From: Limnoperna fortunei | Lineage: Eukaryota; Mollusca; Bivalvia; Mytilida; Modiolidae | Assembly: GCA_944474755.1 (NCBI GenBank) | Contig: OX104113.1 | Location: forward strand, 63,322,074-63,386,073 | Reading direction: 5' to 3' | DNA: 64,000 nucleotides | Part shown: positions 34,927 to 47,690 of the stretch, one piece after another | Layout of the letters: every line of letters begins with the position of its first letter | How positions within the stretch are numbered: the first letter of the stretch is position 1 | Made by a program: the position numbers and the translations under genes | Notes under the pieces: model-generated | Told to the model about the DNA's origin: nothing | Seen by the model: the letters and a program-made list of their open reading frames with translations, nothing else | Databases searched by the model: none

Positions 34927-34994
34927 ATTCTTTTTGAAAAATGTGTGTGGCTCTGAAAAGAACCGTTTTTAGAACCGTTCTTCATCATCAAACT

Positions 34995-35327
34995 TTAATC
35001 GTACATCTCGATGTCTGAAAGTTCATCAGCTACGATGTCAACTACTTCTCCAAACAGTTCCTGTCTGAGTTCAGCTATAGCCTCCGCTTTCTTATGGGCA
35101 TAGTCGTAGTACATGTTTCGCATGCCGTCCACGACAGCTATACGTAGACGAAGTGAATATCTCAACGACTTGTGATTGTCCTGCTTAGCTTTGTTATATC
35201 TCTGTTGAAGAGCATCTAAGGAATAGTTTAGCTGTACAATCTGTTCACAAGCTCTTTTAAAGCGTTTCTCGCTGTCTACCAGTGTAGACCTCTTGTTGCT
35301 GCATCTTTGTTGTACTTTGGCTTTCAT
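34995..35327 (-). CDS. Copy 29: 110-aa stem-loop-gene protein, F55L
   Basis: F55L, as in copies 34 and 37. Stem-loop at 34949-34964. The spacer between stem and stop has GAACCG in place of GAAGCG, shared with copy 34. Confidence 0.82.
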   Translation of the reverse strand: MKAKVQQRCSNKRSTLVDSEKRFKRACEQIVQLNYSLDALQQRYNKAKQDNHKSLRYSLRLRIAVVDGMRNMYYDYAHKKAEAIAELRQELFGEVVDIVADELSDIEMYD

Positions 35328-36229
35328 TGTGTTGATTTCGATGTGTTAGCACTATTGGAGTTGAAACAAGTTCTGAACATCAACGATGACCTGGCTGATT
35401 ATATACATTCACCTCTCATTTTGACACACCTGAAATTGAGAAAGGATTGTCATAGGAGAGTTATTGGATTAAAACACGAGTCCATTGTCAAAACTGTCTC
35501 GTGTCGTCAGCTTGTGTTTATTGTCAAACCCCTTTGTTAATTAATCAACGGGTATTTGTCAAACAATTAACAATATGATTTAATTATTGTTTCAAGGAAT
35601 ACATATTTCACATAAAAAGATCATTATTAAAATAGATAAAAACACACGCAATAGATGTTTTTAGATATACCGAAAATGCTAGATAAAAAAGAAGAAATGC
35701 ATTTTATATAAAGCGCAAATTATTAGTGGAATGACGTCATTTTAATAGAAAATGACAATTGTGTGGATTTGAAACCAAAAACGCATGAGAAAACAATTTT
35801 GTTCAAATGTTGACCAAATACTCTGATTTACGTAATTATACAATGACCGACCTAAATTTTAATTTTCCTGTACTTTATTCGCATGTAGTACTTTAAGGAC
35901 GTCGAATTTTAAGGACCTTTTGACAACAAGAAAATTATGCAATATGTGCGAATTTATATAATTAAGATTTACGATACTGTTGATAATCTATAATTTAAAA
36001 ATGAAACCAAAAAGCGAAATTGTGGAATTCTAATTAAAATTTGTTGAAGATTTGATTTTTCTTACAAATACTATTCTTGTAAATTATTTTTTCCGTGGAA
36101 CACTAAATTATATAAGAGGAGTAAAATGGCACTCGTTGGAGAATTTTTAACAACAATATAGATTCTTTTTGAAAAATGTGTGTGGCTCTGAAAAGAACCG
36201 TTTTTAGAAGCGTTCTTCATCATCAAACT

Positions 36230-36562
36230 TTAATCGTACATCTCGATGTCTGAAAGTTCATCAGCTACGATGTCAACTACTTCTCCAAACAGTTCCTGTC
36301 TGAGTTCAGCTATAGCCTCCGCTTTCTTATGGGCATAGTCGTAGTACATGTTTCGCATGCCGTCCACGACAGCTATACGTAGACGAAGTGAATATCTGAA
36401 CGACTTGTGGTTGTCCTGCTTAGCTTTGTTATATCTCTGTTGAAGAGCATCTAAGGAATAGTTTAGCTGTACAATCTGTTCACAAGCTCTTTTAAAGCGT
36501 TTCTCGCTGTCTACCAGTGTAGACCTCTTGTTGATGCATCTTTGTTGTACTTTGGCTTTCAT
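36230..36562 (-). CDS. Copy 30: 110-aa stem-loop-gene protein, S10I
   Basis: Matches copy 26 (offset 4,947 bp), including S10I and linker markers. Stem-loop at 36184-36199. Confidence 0.82.
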   Translation of the reverse strand: MKAKVQQRCINKRSTLVDSEKRFKRACEQIVQLNYSLDALQQRYNKAKQDNHKSFRYSLRLRIAVVDGMRNMYYDYAHKKAEAIAELRQELFGEVVDIVADELSDIEMYD

Positions 36563-37468
36563 TGTGTTGATTTCGATGTGTTAGCACTATTGGAGTTGAA
36601 ACAAGTTCTGAACTTCAACGATGACCTGGCTGATTATATACATGCACCTCTCATTTTGACACACCTGAAATTGAGAAAGGATTGTGATAGGAGAGTAATT
36701 GAGTTTAAAACACGAGTCCATTGTCAAAACTGTCTCGTGTCGTCAGCTTGTGTTAATTGTCAAACCCCTTTGTTAATTAATCAACGGGTATTTGTCAAAC
36801 AATTAACAATTTAATTTAATTATTGTTTCAAGGAATACATATTTCACATAAAAAGATCATTATTAAAATAGATAAAACACACGCAATAGATGTTTTTTTT
36901 AGATATACCGAAAATGCTAGATAAAAAAGAAGAAATGCATTTTTTATAAAGCGCAAATTATTAGTGGAATGACCTCATTTTAATAGAAAATGACAATTGG
37001 GTGGATATGAAACCAAAAACGCATGAGAAAACAATTTTGTTCAAATGTTGACCAAATACTCTGATTTACGTAATTATACAATGACAGGCCTAAATTTTAA
37101 TTTTCCTGTACTTTATTCGCATGTAGTACTTTAAGGACGTCGAATTTTAAGGACCTTTTGACAACAAGAAAATTATGCAATATGTGCGAATTTATATAAT
37201 TAAGATTTACGATACTGTTGATAATCTATAATTTAAAAATGAAACCAAAAAGCGAAATTGTGGAATTCTAATTAAAATTTGTTGAAGATTTGATTTTTCT
37301 TACAAATACTATTCTTGTAAATTATTTTTTTCCGTGGAACACTAAATTATATAAGAGGAGTAAAATGGCACTCGTTGGAGAATTTTTAACAACAATATAG
37401 ATTCTTTTTGAAAAATGTGTGTGGCTCTGAAAAGAACCGTTTTTAGAAGCGTTCTTCATCATCAAACT
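36230..37468. repeat. Unit of copy 30, duplicate of copy 26 unit
   Basis: Second copy of 31283-32522. It keeps the older TGACCTCA linker form although both neighbouring units have TGACGTCA. Confidence 0.8.
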
Positions 37469-37801
37469 TTAATCGTACATCTCGATGTCTGAAAGTTCAT
37501 CAGCTACGATGTCAACTACTTCTCCAAACAGTTCCTGTCTGAGTTCAGCTATAGCCTCCGCTTTCTTATGGGCATAGTCGTAGTACATGTTTCGCATGCC
37601 GTCCACGACAGCTATACGTAGACGAAGTGAATATCTGAACGACTTGTGATTGTCCTGCTTAGCTTTGTTATATCTCTGTTGAAGAGCATCTAAGGAATAG
37701 TTTAGCTGTACAATCTGTTCACAAGCTCTTTTAAAGCGTTTCTCGCTGTCTACCAGTGTAGACCTCTTGTTGCTGCATCTTTGTTGTACTTTGGCTTTCA
37801 T
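37469..37801 (-). CDS. Copy 31: 110-aa stem-loop-gene protein, consensus
   Basis: Consensus protein. Stem-loop at 37423-37438. Confidence 0.83.
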   Translation of the reverse strand: MKAKVQQRCSNKRSTLVDSEKRFKRACEQIVQLNYSLDALQQRYNKAKQDNHKSFRYSLRLRIAVVDGMRNMYYDYAHKKAEAIAELRQELFGEVVDIVADELSDIEMYD

Positions 37802-38704
37802 TGTGTTGATTTCGATGTGTTAGCACTATTGGAGTTGAAACAAGTTCTGAACATCAACGATGACCTGGCTGATTATATACATCCACCTCTCATTTTGACA
37901 CACCTGAAATTGAGAAAGGATTGTCATAGGAGAGTAATTGAGTTTAAAACACGAGTCCATTGTCAAAACTGTCTCGTGTCGTCAGCTTGTGTTAATTGTC
38001 AAACCCCTTTGTTAATTAATCAACGGGTATTTGTCAAACAATAAACAATTTGATTTAATTATTGTTTCAAGGAATACATATTTCACATAAAAAGATCATT
38101 ATTAAAATAGATAAAAACACACGCAATAGATGTTTTTAGATATACCGAAAATGCTAGATAAAAAAGAAGAAATGCATTTTATATAAAGCGCAAATTATTA
38201 GTGGAATGACGTCATTTTAATAGAAAATGACAATTGGGTGGATTTGAAACCAAAAACGCATGAGAAAACAATTTTGTTCAAATGTTGACCAAATACTCTG
38301 ATTTACGTAATTATACAATGACCGACCTAAATTTTAATTTTCCTGTACTTTATTCGCATGTTGTACTTTAAGGACGTCGAATTTTAAAGACCTTTTGACA
38401 ACAAGAAAATTATGCAATATGTGCGAATTTATATAATTAAGATTTACGATACTGTTGATAATCTATAATTTAAAAATGAAACCAAAAAGCGAAATTGTGG
38501 AATTCCAATTAAAATTTGTTGAAGATTTGATTTTTCTTACAAATACTATTCTTGTAAATTATTTTTTCCGTGGAACACTAAATTATATAACAGGAGTAAA
38601 ATGGCACTCGTTGGAGAATTTTTAACAACAATATAGATTCTTTTTGAAAAATGTGTGTGGCTCTGAAAAGAACCGTTTTTAGAAGCGTTCTTCATCATCA
38701 AACT

Positions 38705-39037
38705 TTAATCGTACATCTCGATGTCTGAAAGTTCATCAGCTACGATGTCAACTACTTCTCCAAACAGTTCCTTTCTGAGTTCAGCTATAGCCTCCGCTTT
38801 CTTATGGGCATAGTCGTAGTACATGTTTCGCATGCCGTCCACGACAGCTATACGTAGACGAAGTGAATATCTGAATGACTTGTGATTGTCCTGCTTAGCT
38901 TTGTTATATCTCTGTTGAAGAGCATCTAAGGAATAGTTTAGCTGTACAATCTGTTCACAAGCTCTTTTAAAGCGTTTCTCGCTGTCTACCAGTGTAGACG
39001 TCTTCTTGCTGCATCTTTGTTGTACTTTGGCTTTCAT
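38705..39037 (-). CDS. Copy 32: 110-aa stem-loop-gene protein, N11K, R13T, Q89K
   Basis: Three replacements (N11K, R13T, Q89K), the most divergent intact product, shared with copy 35. S54 has a silent change. Stem-loop at 38659-38674. Confidence 0.8.
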   Translation of the reverse strand: MKAKVQQRCSKKTSTLVDSEKRFKRACEQIVQLNYSLDALQQRYNKAKQDNHKSFRYSLRLRIAVVDGMRNMYYDYAHKKAEAIAELRKELFGEVVDIVADELSDIEMYD

Positions 39038-39940
39038 TGTGTTGATTTCGATGTGTTAGCACTATTGGAGTTGAAACAAGTTCTGAACATCAACGATGAC
39101 CTGGCTGATTATATACATCCACCTCTCATTTTGACACACCTGACATTGAGAAAGGATTGTCATAGGAGAGTAATTGAGTTTAAAACACCTGTCTATTGTC
39201 AAAACTGTCTCGTGTCGTTAGCTTGTGTTTATTGTCAAACCCCTTTGTTAATTAATCAACGGGTATTTGTCAAACAATTAACAATATGATTTAATTATTG
39301 TTTCAAGGATTACATATTTCACATAAAAAGATCATTATTAAAATAGACAAAAACACACGCAATAGATGTTTTTAGATATACCGAAAATGCTAGATAAAAA
39401 AGAAGAAATGCATTTTATATAAAGCGCAAATTATTAGTGGAATGACGTCATTTTAATAGAAAATGACAATTGGGTGGATTTGAAACCAAAAACGCATGAG
39501 AAAACAATTTTGTTCAAATGTTGACCAAATACTCTGATTTACGTAATTATACAATGACCCACCTAAATTTTAATTTTCCTGTACTTTATTCGCATGTTGT
39601 ACTTTAAGGACGTCGAATTTTAAAGACCTTTTGACAACAAGAAAATTATGCAATATGTGCGAATTTATATAATTAAGATTTACGATACTGTTGATAATCT
39701 ATAATTTAAAAATGAAACCAAAAAGCGAAATTGTGGAATTCCAATTAAAATTTGTTGAAGATTTGATTTTTCTTACAAATACTATTCTTGTAAATTATTT
39801 TTTCCGTGGAACACTAAATTATATAACAGGAGTAAAATGGCACTCGTTGGAGAATTTTTAACAACAATATAGATTCTTTTTGAAAAATGTGTGTGGCTCT
39901 GAAAAGAACCGTTTTTAGAAGCGTTCTTCATCATCAAACT

Positions 39941-40272
39941 TTAATCGTACATCTCGATGTCTGAAAGTTCATCAGCTACGATGTCAACTACTTCTCCAAA
40001 CAGTTCCTATCTGAGTTCAGCTATAGCCTCCGCTTTCTTATGGGCATAGTCGTAGTACATGTTTCGCATGCCGTCCACGACAGCTATACGTAGACGAATG
40101 AATATCTGAACGACTTGTGATTGTCCTGCTTAGCTTTGTTATATCTCTGTTGAAGAGCATCTAAGGAATAGTTTAGCTGTACAATCTGTTCACAAGCTCT
40201 TTTAAAGCGTTTCTCGCTGTCTACCAGTGTAGACCTCTTGTTGCTGCATCTTTGTTGTACTTTGGCTTTCAT
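39941..40272 (-). pseudogene. Copy 33: pseudogene, same double lesion as copy 28
   Basis: Frameshift near 40098 and TAG at codon 89; a 62-residue product is predicted. Stem-loop at 39895-39910. Confidence 0.87.
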
Positions 40273-40946
40273 TGTGTTGATTTCGATGTGTTAGCACTAT
40301 TGGAGTTGAAACAAGTTCTGAACATCAACGATGACCTGGCTGATTATATACATCCACCTCTCATTTTGACACACCTGAAATTGAGAAAGGATTGTCATAG
40401 GAGAGTAATTGAGTTTAAAACACGAGTCCATTGTCAAAACTGTCTCGTGTCGTCAGCTTGTGTTTATTGTCAAACCCCGTTGTTAATTAATCAACGGGTA
40501 TTTGTCAAACAATTAACAATATGATTTAATTATTGTTTCAAGGAATACATATTTCACATAAAAAGATCATTATTAAAATAGATAAAAACACACGCAATAG
40601 ATGTTTTTATATATACCGAAAATGCTAGATAAAAAAGAAGAAATTCATTTTATATAAAGCGCAAATTATTAGTGGAATGACGTCATTTTAATAGAAAATG
40701 ACAATTGGGTGGATTTGAAACCAAAAACGCATGAGAAAACAATTTTGTTCAAATGTTGACCAAATACTCTGATTTACGTAATTATACAATGACCGACCTA
40801 AATTTTAATTCTCCTGTACTTTATTCGCATGTTGTACTTTAAGGACGTCGAATTTTAAAGACCTTTTGACAACACGAAAATTATGCAATATGTGCGAATT
40901 TATATAATTAAGATTTACGATACTGTTGATAATCTATAATTTAAAA

Positions 40947-41108
40947 ATGAAACCAAAAAGCGAAATTGTGGAATTCCAATTAAAATTTGTTGAAGATTTG
41001 ATTTTTCCTACAAATACTATTCTTGTAAATTATTTTGCTCCGTGGAACACTAAATTATATAACAGGAGTAAAATGGCACTCGTTGGAGAATTTTTAACAA
41101 CAATATAG
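40947..41108 (+). other. Possible relic reading frame, 53 codons, linker of copy 33
   Basis: Second open instance, one residue different from that at 34765 (S to A). It is part of the duplicated module, so its openness is not independent evidence. Confidence 0.2.
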
Positions 41109-41176
41109 ATTCTTTTTGAAAAATGTGTGTGGCTCTGAAAAGAACCGTTTTTAGAACCGTTCTTCATCATCAAACT

Positions 41177-41509
41177 TTAATCGTACATCTCGATGTCTGA
41201 AAGTTCATCAGCTACGATGTCAACTACTTCTCCAAACAGTTCCTGTCTGAGTTCAGCTATAGCCTCCGCTTTCTTATGGGCATAGTCGTAGTACATGTTT
41301 CGCATGCCGTCCACGACAGCTATACGTAGACGAAGTGAATATCTCAACGACTTGTGATTGTCCTGCTTAGCTTTGTTATATCTCTGTTGAAGAGCATCTA
41401 AGGAATAGTTTAGCTGTACAATCTGTTCACAAGCTCTTTTAAAGCGTTTCTCGCTGTCTACCAGTGTAGACCTCTTGTTGCTGCATCTTTGTTGTACTTT
41501 GGCTTTCAT
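41177..41509 (-). CDS. Copy 34: 110-aa stem-loop-gene protein, F55L
   Basis: Duplicate of copy 29 (offset 6,182 bp), with F55L. Stem-loop at 41131-41146. Confidence 0.82.
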   Translation of the reverse strand: MKAKVQQRCSNKRSTLVDSEKRFKRACEQIVQLNYSLDALQQRYNKAKQDNHKSLRYSLRLRIAVVDGMRNMYYDYAHKKAEAIAELRQELFGEVVDIVADELSDIEMYD

Positions 41510-42412
41510 TGTGTTGATTTCGATGTGTTAGCACTATTGGAGTTGAAACAAGTTCTGAACATCAACGATGACCTGGCTGATTATATACATTCACCTCTCA
41601 TTTTGACACACCTGAAATTGAGAAAGGATTGTCATAGGAGAGTTATTGAGATTAAAACACGAGTCCATTGTCAAAACTGTCTCGTGTCGTCAGCTTGTGT
41701 TTATTGTCAAACCCCTTTGTTAATTAATCAACGGGTATTTGTCAAACAATTAACAATATGATTTAATTATTGTTTCAAGGAATACATATTTCACATAAAA
41801 AGATCATTATTAAAATAGATAAAAACACACGCAATAGATATTTTTAGATATACCGAAAATGCTAGATAAAAAAGAAGAAATGCATTTTATATAAAGCGCA
41901 AATTATTAGTGGAATGACGTCATTTTAATAGAAAATGACAATTGGGTGGATTTGAAACCAAAAACGCATGAGAAAACAATTTTGTTCAAATGTTGACCAA
42001 ATACTCTGATTTACGTAATTATACAATGACCGACCTAAATTTTAATTTTCCTGTACTTTATTCGCATGTTGTACTTTATGGACGTCGAATTTTAAAGACC
42101 TTTTGACAACACGAAAATTATGCAATATGTGCGAATTTATATAATTAAGATTTACGATACTGTTGATAATCTATAATTTAAAAATGAAACCAAAAAGCGA
42201 AATTGTGGAATTCCAATTAAAATTTGTTGAAGATTTGATTTTTCTTACAAATACTATTCTTGTAAATTATTTTTTCCGTGGAACACTAAATTATATAACA
42301 GGAGTAAAATGGCACTCGTTGGAGAATTTTTAACAACAATATAGATTCTTTTTGAAAAATGTGTGTGGCTCTGAAAAGAACCGTTTTTAGAAGCGTTCTT
42401 CATCATCAAACT

Positions 42413-42745
42413 TTAATCGTACATCTCGATGTCTGAAAGTTCATCAGCTACGATGTCAACTACTTCTCCAAACAGTTCCTTTCTGAGTTCAGCTATAGCC
42501 TCCGCTTTCTTATGGGCATAGTCGTAGTACATGTTTCGCATGCCGTCCACGACAGCTATACGTAGACGAAGTGAATATCTGAATGACTTGTGATTGTCCT
42601 GCTTAGCTTTGTTATATCTCTGTTGAAGAGCATCTAAGGAATAGTTTAGCTGTACAATCTGTTCACAAGCTCTTTTAAAGCGTTTCTCGCTGTCTACCAG
42701 TGTAGACGTCTTCTTGCTGCATCTTTGTTGTACTTTGGCTTTCAT
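42413..42745 (-). CDS. Copy 35: 110-aa stem-loop-gene protein, N11K, R13T, Q89K
   Basis: Duplicate of copy 32 (offset 3,708 bp), with the same three replacements. Stem-loop at 42367-42382. Confidence 0.8.
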   Translation of the reverse strand: MKAKVQQRCSKKTSTLVDSEKRFKRACEQIVQLNYSLDALQQRYNKAKQDNHKSFRYSLRLRIAVVDGMRNMYYDYAHKKAEAIAELRKELFGEVVDIVADELSDIEMYD

Positions 42746-43648
42746 TGTGTTGATTTCGATGTGTTAGCACTATTGGAGTTGAAACAAGTTCTGAACATCA
42801 ACGATGACCTGGCTGATTATATACATCCACCTCTCATTTTGACACACCTGAAATTGAGAAAGGATTGTCATAGGAGAGTAATTGAGTTTAAAACACCTGT
42901 CTATTGTCAAAACTGTCTCGTGTCGTTAGCTTGTGTTTATTGTCAAACCCCTTTGTTAATTAATCAACGGGTATTTGTCAAACAATTAACAATATGATTT
43001 AATTATTGTTTCAAGGATTACATATTTCACATAAAAAGATCATTATTAAAATAGACAAAAACACACGCAATAGATGTTTTTAGATATACCGAAAATGCTA
43101 GATAAAAAAGAAGAAATGCATTTTATATAAAGCGCAAATTATTAGTGGAATGACGTCATTTTAATAGAAAATGACAATTGGGTGGATTTGAAACCAAAAA
43201 CGCATGAGAAAACAATTTTGTTCAAATGTTGACCAAATACTCTGATTTACGTAATTATACAATGACCCACCTAAATTTTAATTTTCCTGTACTTTATTCG
43301 CATGTTGTACTTTAAGGACGTCGAATTTTAAAGACCTTTTGACAACAAGAAAATTATGCAATATGTGCGAATTTATATAATTAAGATTTACGATACTGTT
43401 GATAATCTATAATTTAAAAATGAAACCAAAAAGCGAAATTGTGGAATTCCAATTAAAATTTGTTGAAGATTTGATTTTTCTTACAAATACTATTCTTGTA
43501 AATTATTTTTTCCGTGGAACACTAAATTATATAACAGGAGTAAAATGGCACTCGTTGGAGAATTTTTAACAACAATATAGATTCTTTTTGAAAAATGTGT
43601 GTGGCTCTGAAAAGAACCGTTTTTAGAAGCGTTCTTCATCATCAAACT

Positions 43649-43980
43649 TTAATCGTACATCTCGATGTCTGAAAGTTCATCAGCTACGATGTCAACTACT
43701 TCTCCAAACAGTTCCTATCTGAGTTCAGCTATAGCCTCCGCTTTCTTATGGGCATAGTCGTAGTACATGTTTCGCATGCCGTCCACGACAGCTATACGTA
43801 GACGAATGAATATCTGAACGACTTGTGATTGTCCTGCTTAGCTTTGTTATATCTCTGTTGAAGAGCATCTAAGGAATAGTTTAGCTGTACAATCTGTTCA
43901 CAAGCTCTTTTAAAGCGTTTCTCGCTGTCTACCAGTGTAGACCTCTTGTTGCTGCATCTTTGTTGTACTTTGGCTTTCAT
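43649..43980 (-). pseudogene. Copy 36: pseudogene, same double lesion as copies 28 and 33
   Basis: Third instance of the frameshift plus TAG at codon 89. Stem-loop at 43603-43618. Confidence 0.87.
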
Positions 43981-44883
43981 TGTGTTGATTTCGATGTGTT
44001 AGCACTATTGGAGTTGAAACAAGTTCTGAACATCAACGATGACCTGGCTGATTATATACATCCACCTCTCATTTTGACACACCTGAAATTGAGAAAGGAT
44101 TGTCATAGGAGAGTAATTGAGTTTAAAACACGAGTCCATTGTCAAAACTGTCTCGTGTCATCAGCTTGTGTTTATTGTCAAACCCCGTTGTTAATTAATC
44201 AACGGGTATTTGTCAAACAATTAACAATATGATTTAATTATTGTTTCAAGGAATACATATTTCACATAAAAAGATCATTATTAAAATAGATAAAAACACA
44301 CGCAATAGATGTTTTTAGATATACCGAAAATGCTAGATAAAAAAGAAGAAATGCATTTTATATAAAGCGCAAATTATTAGTGGAATGACGTCATTTTAAT
44401 AGAAAATGACAATTGGGTGGATTTGAAACCAAAAACGCATGAGAAAACAATTTTGTTCAAATGTTGACCAAATACTCTGATTTACGTAATTATACAATGA
44501 CCGACCTAAATTTTAATTCTCCTGTACTTTATTCGCATGTTGTACTTTAAGGACGTCGAATTTTAAAGACCTTTTGACAACACGAAAATTATGCAATATG
44601 TGCGAATTTATATAATTAAGATTTACGATACTGTTGATAATCTATAATTTAAAAATGAAACCAAAAAGCGAAATTGTGGAATTCCAATTCAATTTGTTGA
44701 AGATTTGATTTTTCCTACAAATACTATTCTTGTAAATTATTTTTCTCCGTGGAACACTAAATTATATAACAGGAGTAAAATGGCACTCGTTGGAGAATTT
44801 TTAACAACAATATAGATTCTTTTTGAAAAATGTGTGTGGCTCTGAAAAGAACCGTTTTTAGAAGCGTTCTTCATCATCAAACT

Positions 44884-45216
44884 TTAATCGTACATCTCGA
44901 TGTCTGAAAGTTCATCAGCTACGATGTCAACTACTTCTCCAAACAGTTCCTGTCTGAGTTCAGCTATAGCCTCCGCTTTCTTATGGGCATAGTCGTAGTA
45001 CATGTTTTGCATGCCGTCCACGACAGCTATACGTAGACGAAGTGAATATCTCAACGACTTGTGATTGTCCTGCTTAGCTTTGTTATATCTCTGTTGAAGA
45101 GCATCTAAGGAATAGTTTAGCTGTACAATCTGTTCACAAGCTCTTTTAAAGCGTTTCTCGCTGTCTACCAGTGTAGACCTCTTGTTGCTGCATCTTTGTT
45201 GTACTTTGGCTTTCAT
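44884..45216 (-). CDS. Copy 37: 110-aa stem-loop-gene protein, F55L and R70Q
   Basis: F55L from the duplicated module plus private R70Q, which is a C-to-T change on the plus strand at a CG site. Stem-loop at 44838-44853. Confidence 0.82.
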   Translation of the reverse strand: MKAKVQQRCSNKRSTLVDSEKRFKRACEQIVQLNYSLDALQQRYNKAKQDNHKSLRYSLRLRIAVVDGMQNMYYDYAHKKAEAIAELRQELFGEVVDIVADELSDIEMYD

Positions 45217-46121
45217 TGTGTTGATTTCGATGTGTTAGCACTATTGGAGTTGAAACAAGTTCTGAACATCAACGATGACCTGGCTGATTATATACATTCA
45301 CCTCTCATTTTGACACACCTGAAATTGAGAAAGGATTGTCATAGGAGAGTTATTGAGATTAAAACACGAGTCCATTGTCAAAACTGTCTCGTGTCGTCAA
45401 GCTTGTGTTTATTGTCAAACCCCTTTGTTAATTAATCAACGGGTATTTGTCAAACAATTAACAATATGATTTAATTATTGTTTCAAGGAATACATATTTC
45501 ACATAAAAAGATCATTATTAAAATAGATAAAAACACACGCAATAGATATTTTTAGATATACCGAAAATGCTAGATAAAAAAGAAGAAATGCATTTTATAT
45601 AAAGCGCAAATTATTAGTGGAATGACGTCATTTTAATAGAAAATGACAATTGTGTGGATTTGAAACCAAAAACGCATGAGAAAACAATTTTGTTCAAATG
45701 TTGACCAAATACTCTGATTTTCGTAATTATACAATGACCGACCTAAATTTTAATTATCCTGTACTTTATTCGCATGTTGTACTTTAAGGACGTCGAATTT
45801 TAAAGACCTTTTGACAACACGAAAATTATGCAATATGTGCGAATTTATATAATTAAGATTTACGATACTGTTGATAATCTATAATTTAAAAATGAAACCA
45901 AAAAGCGAAATTGTGTAATTCAAATTAAAATTTGTTGAAGATTTGATTTTTCTTACAAATACTATTCTTGTAAATTATTTTTCTCCGTGGAACACTAAAT
46001 TATATAAGAGGAGTAAAATGGCACTCGTTGGAGAATTTTTAACAACAATATAGATTCTTTTTGAAAAATGTGTGTGGCTCTGAAAAGAACCGTTTTAAGA
46101 AGCGTTCTTCATCATCAAACT

Positions 46122-46454
46122 TTAATCGTACATCTCGATGTCTGAAAGTTCATCAGCTACGATGTCAACTACTTCTCCAAACAGTTCCTGTCTGAGTTCA
46201 GCTATAGCCTCCGCTTTCTTATGGGCATAGTCGTAGTACATGTTTCGCATGCCGTCCACGACAGCTATACGTAGACGAAGTGAATATCTGAACGACTTGT
46301 GATTGTCCTGCTTAGCTTTGTTATATCTCTGTTGAAGAGCATCTAAGGAATAGTTTAGCTGTACAATCTGTTCACAAGCTCTTTTAAAGCGTTTCTCGCT
46401 GTCTACCAGTGTAGACCTCTTGTTGCTGCATCTTTGTTGTACTTTGGCTTTCAT
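46122..46454 (-). CDS. Copy 38: 110-aa stem-loop-gene protein, consensus
   Basis: Consensus protein. Stem-loop at 46076-46091. Confidence 0.83.
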   Translation of the reverse strand: MKAKVQQRCSNKRSTLVDSEKRFKRACEQIVQLNYSLDALQQRYNKAKQDNHKSFRYSLRLRIAVVDGMRNMYYDYAHKKAEAIAELRQELFGEVVDIVADELSDIEMYD

Positions 46455-47357
46455 TGTGTTGATTTCGATGTGTTAGCACTATTGGAGTTGAAACAAGTTC
46501 TGAACATCAACGATGACCTGGCTGATTATATACATCCACCTCTCATTTTGACACACCTGAAATTGAGAAAGGATTGTCAGAGGAAAGTAATTGAGTTTAA
46601 AACACCAGTCTATTGTCAAAACTGTCTCGTGTCGTCAGCTTGTGTTTATTGTCAAACCCCTTTGTTAATTAATCAACGGGTATTTGTCAAACAATTAACA
46701 ATATGATTTAATTATTGTTTCAAGGAATACATATTTCACATAAAAAGATCATTATTAAAATAGATAAAACACACGCAATAGATGTTTTTAGATATACCGA
46801 AAATGCTAGATAAAAAAGAAGAAATGCATTTTATATAAAGCGCAAATTATTAGTGGAATGACGTCATTTTAATAGAAAATGACAATTGTGTGGATTTGAA
46901 ACCAAAAACGCATGAGAAAACAATTTTGTTCAAATGTTGACCAAATACTCTGATTTACGTAATTATACAATGACCGACCTAAATTTTAATTATCCTGTAC
47001 TTTATTCGCATGTTGTACTTTAAGGACGTCGAATTTTAAAGACCTTTTGACAACACGAAAATTATGCAATATGTGCGAATTTATATAATTAAGATTTACG
47101 ATACTGTTGATAATCTATAATTTAAAAATGAAACCAAAAAGCGAAATTGTGTAATTCAAATTAAAATTTGTTGAAGATTTGATTTTTCTTACAAATACTA
47201 TTCTTGTAAATTATTTTTCTCCGTGGAACACTAAATCATATAACAGGAGTAAAATGGCACTCGTTGGAGAATTTTTAACAACAATATAGATTCTTTTTGA
47301 AAAATGTGTGTGGCTCTGAAAAGAACCGTTTTTAGAAGCGTTCTTCATCATCAAACT

Positions 47358-47690
47358 TTAATCGTACATCTCGATGTCTGAAAGTTCATCAGCTACGATG
47401 TCAACTACTTCTCCAAACAGTTCCTGTCTGAGTTCAGCTATAGCCTCCGCTTTCTTATGGGCATAGTCGTAGTACATGTTTCGCATGCCGTCCACGACAG
47501 CTATACGTAGACGAAGTGAATATCTGAACGACTTGTGATTGTCCTGCTTAGCTTTGTTATATCTCTGTTGAAGAGCATCTAAGGAATAGTTTAGCTGTAC
47601 AATCTGTTCACAAGCTCTTTTAAAGCGTTTCTCGCTGTCTACCAGTGTAGACCTCTTGTTGCTGCATCTTTGTTGTACTTTGGCTTTCAT
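47358..47690 (-). CDS. Copy 39: 110-aa stem-loop-gene protein, consensus
   Basis: Consensus protein. Stem-loop at 47312-47327. The palindrome in its upstream linker is altered to TGATGTCA (48096-48103). Confidence 0.83.
   Translation of the reverse strand: MKAKVQQRCSNKRSTLVDSEKRFKRACEQIVQLNYSLDALQQRYNKAKQDNHKSFRYSLRLRIAVVDGMRNMYYDYAHKKAEAIAELRQELFGEVVDIVADELSDIEMYD

Larger units (their letters stand above)
33161..35460. repeat. Pseudogene-bearing two-unit module, instance 1
   Basis: Runs from the ATAGACAAAAAC linker marker through pseudogene 28 to the promoter of copy 29. It recurs at 39343 and 43051. Confidence 0.85.
39343..41642. repeat. Pseudogene-bearing two-unit module, instance 2
   Basis: Offset 6,182 bp from instance 1; contains pseudogene 33 and copy 34. 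Confidence 0.85.
43051..45349. repeat. Pseudogene-bearing two-unit module, instance 3
   Basis: Offset 3,708 bp from instance 2; contains pseudogene 36 and copy 37. Copies 32 and 35 (N11K, R13T, Q89K) precede instances 2 and 3, so the second duplication spanned three units. Confidence 0.85.
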
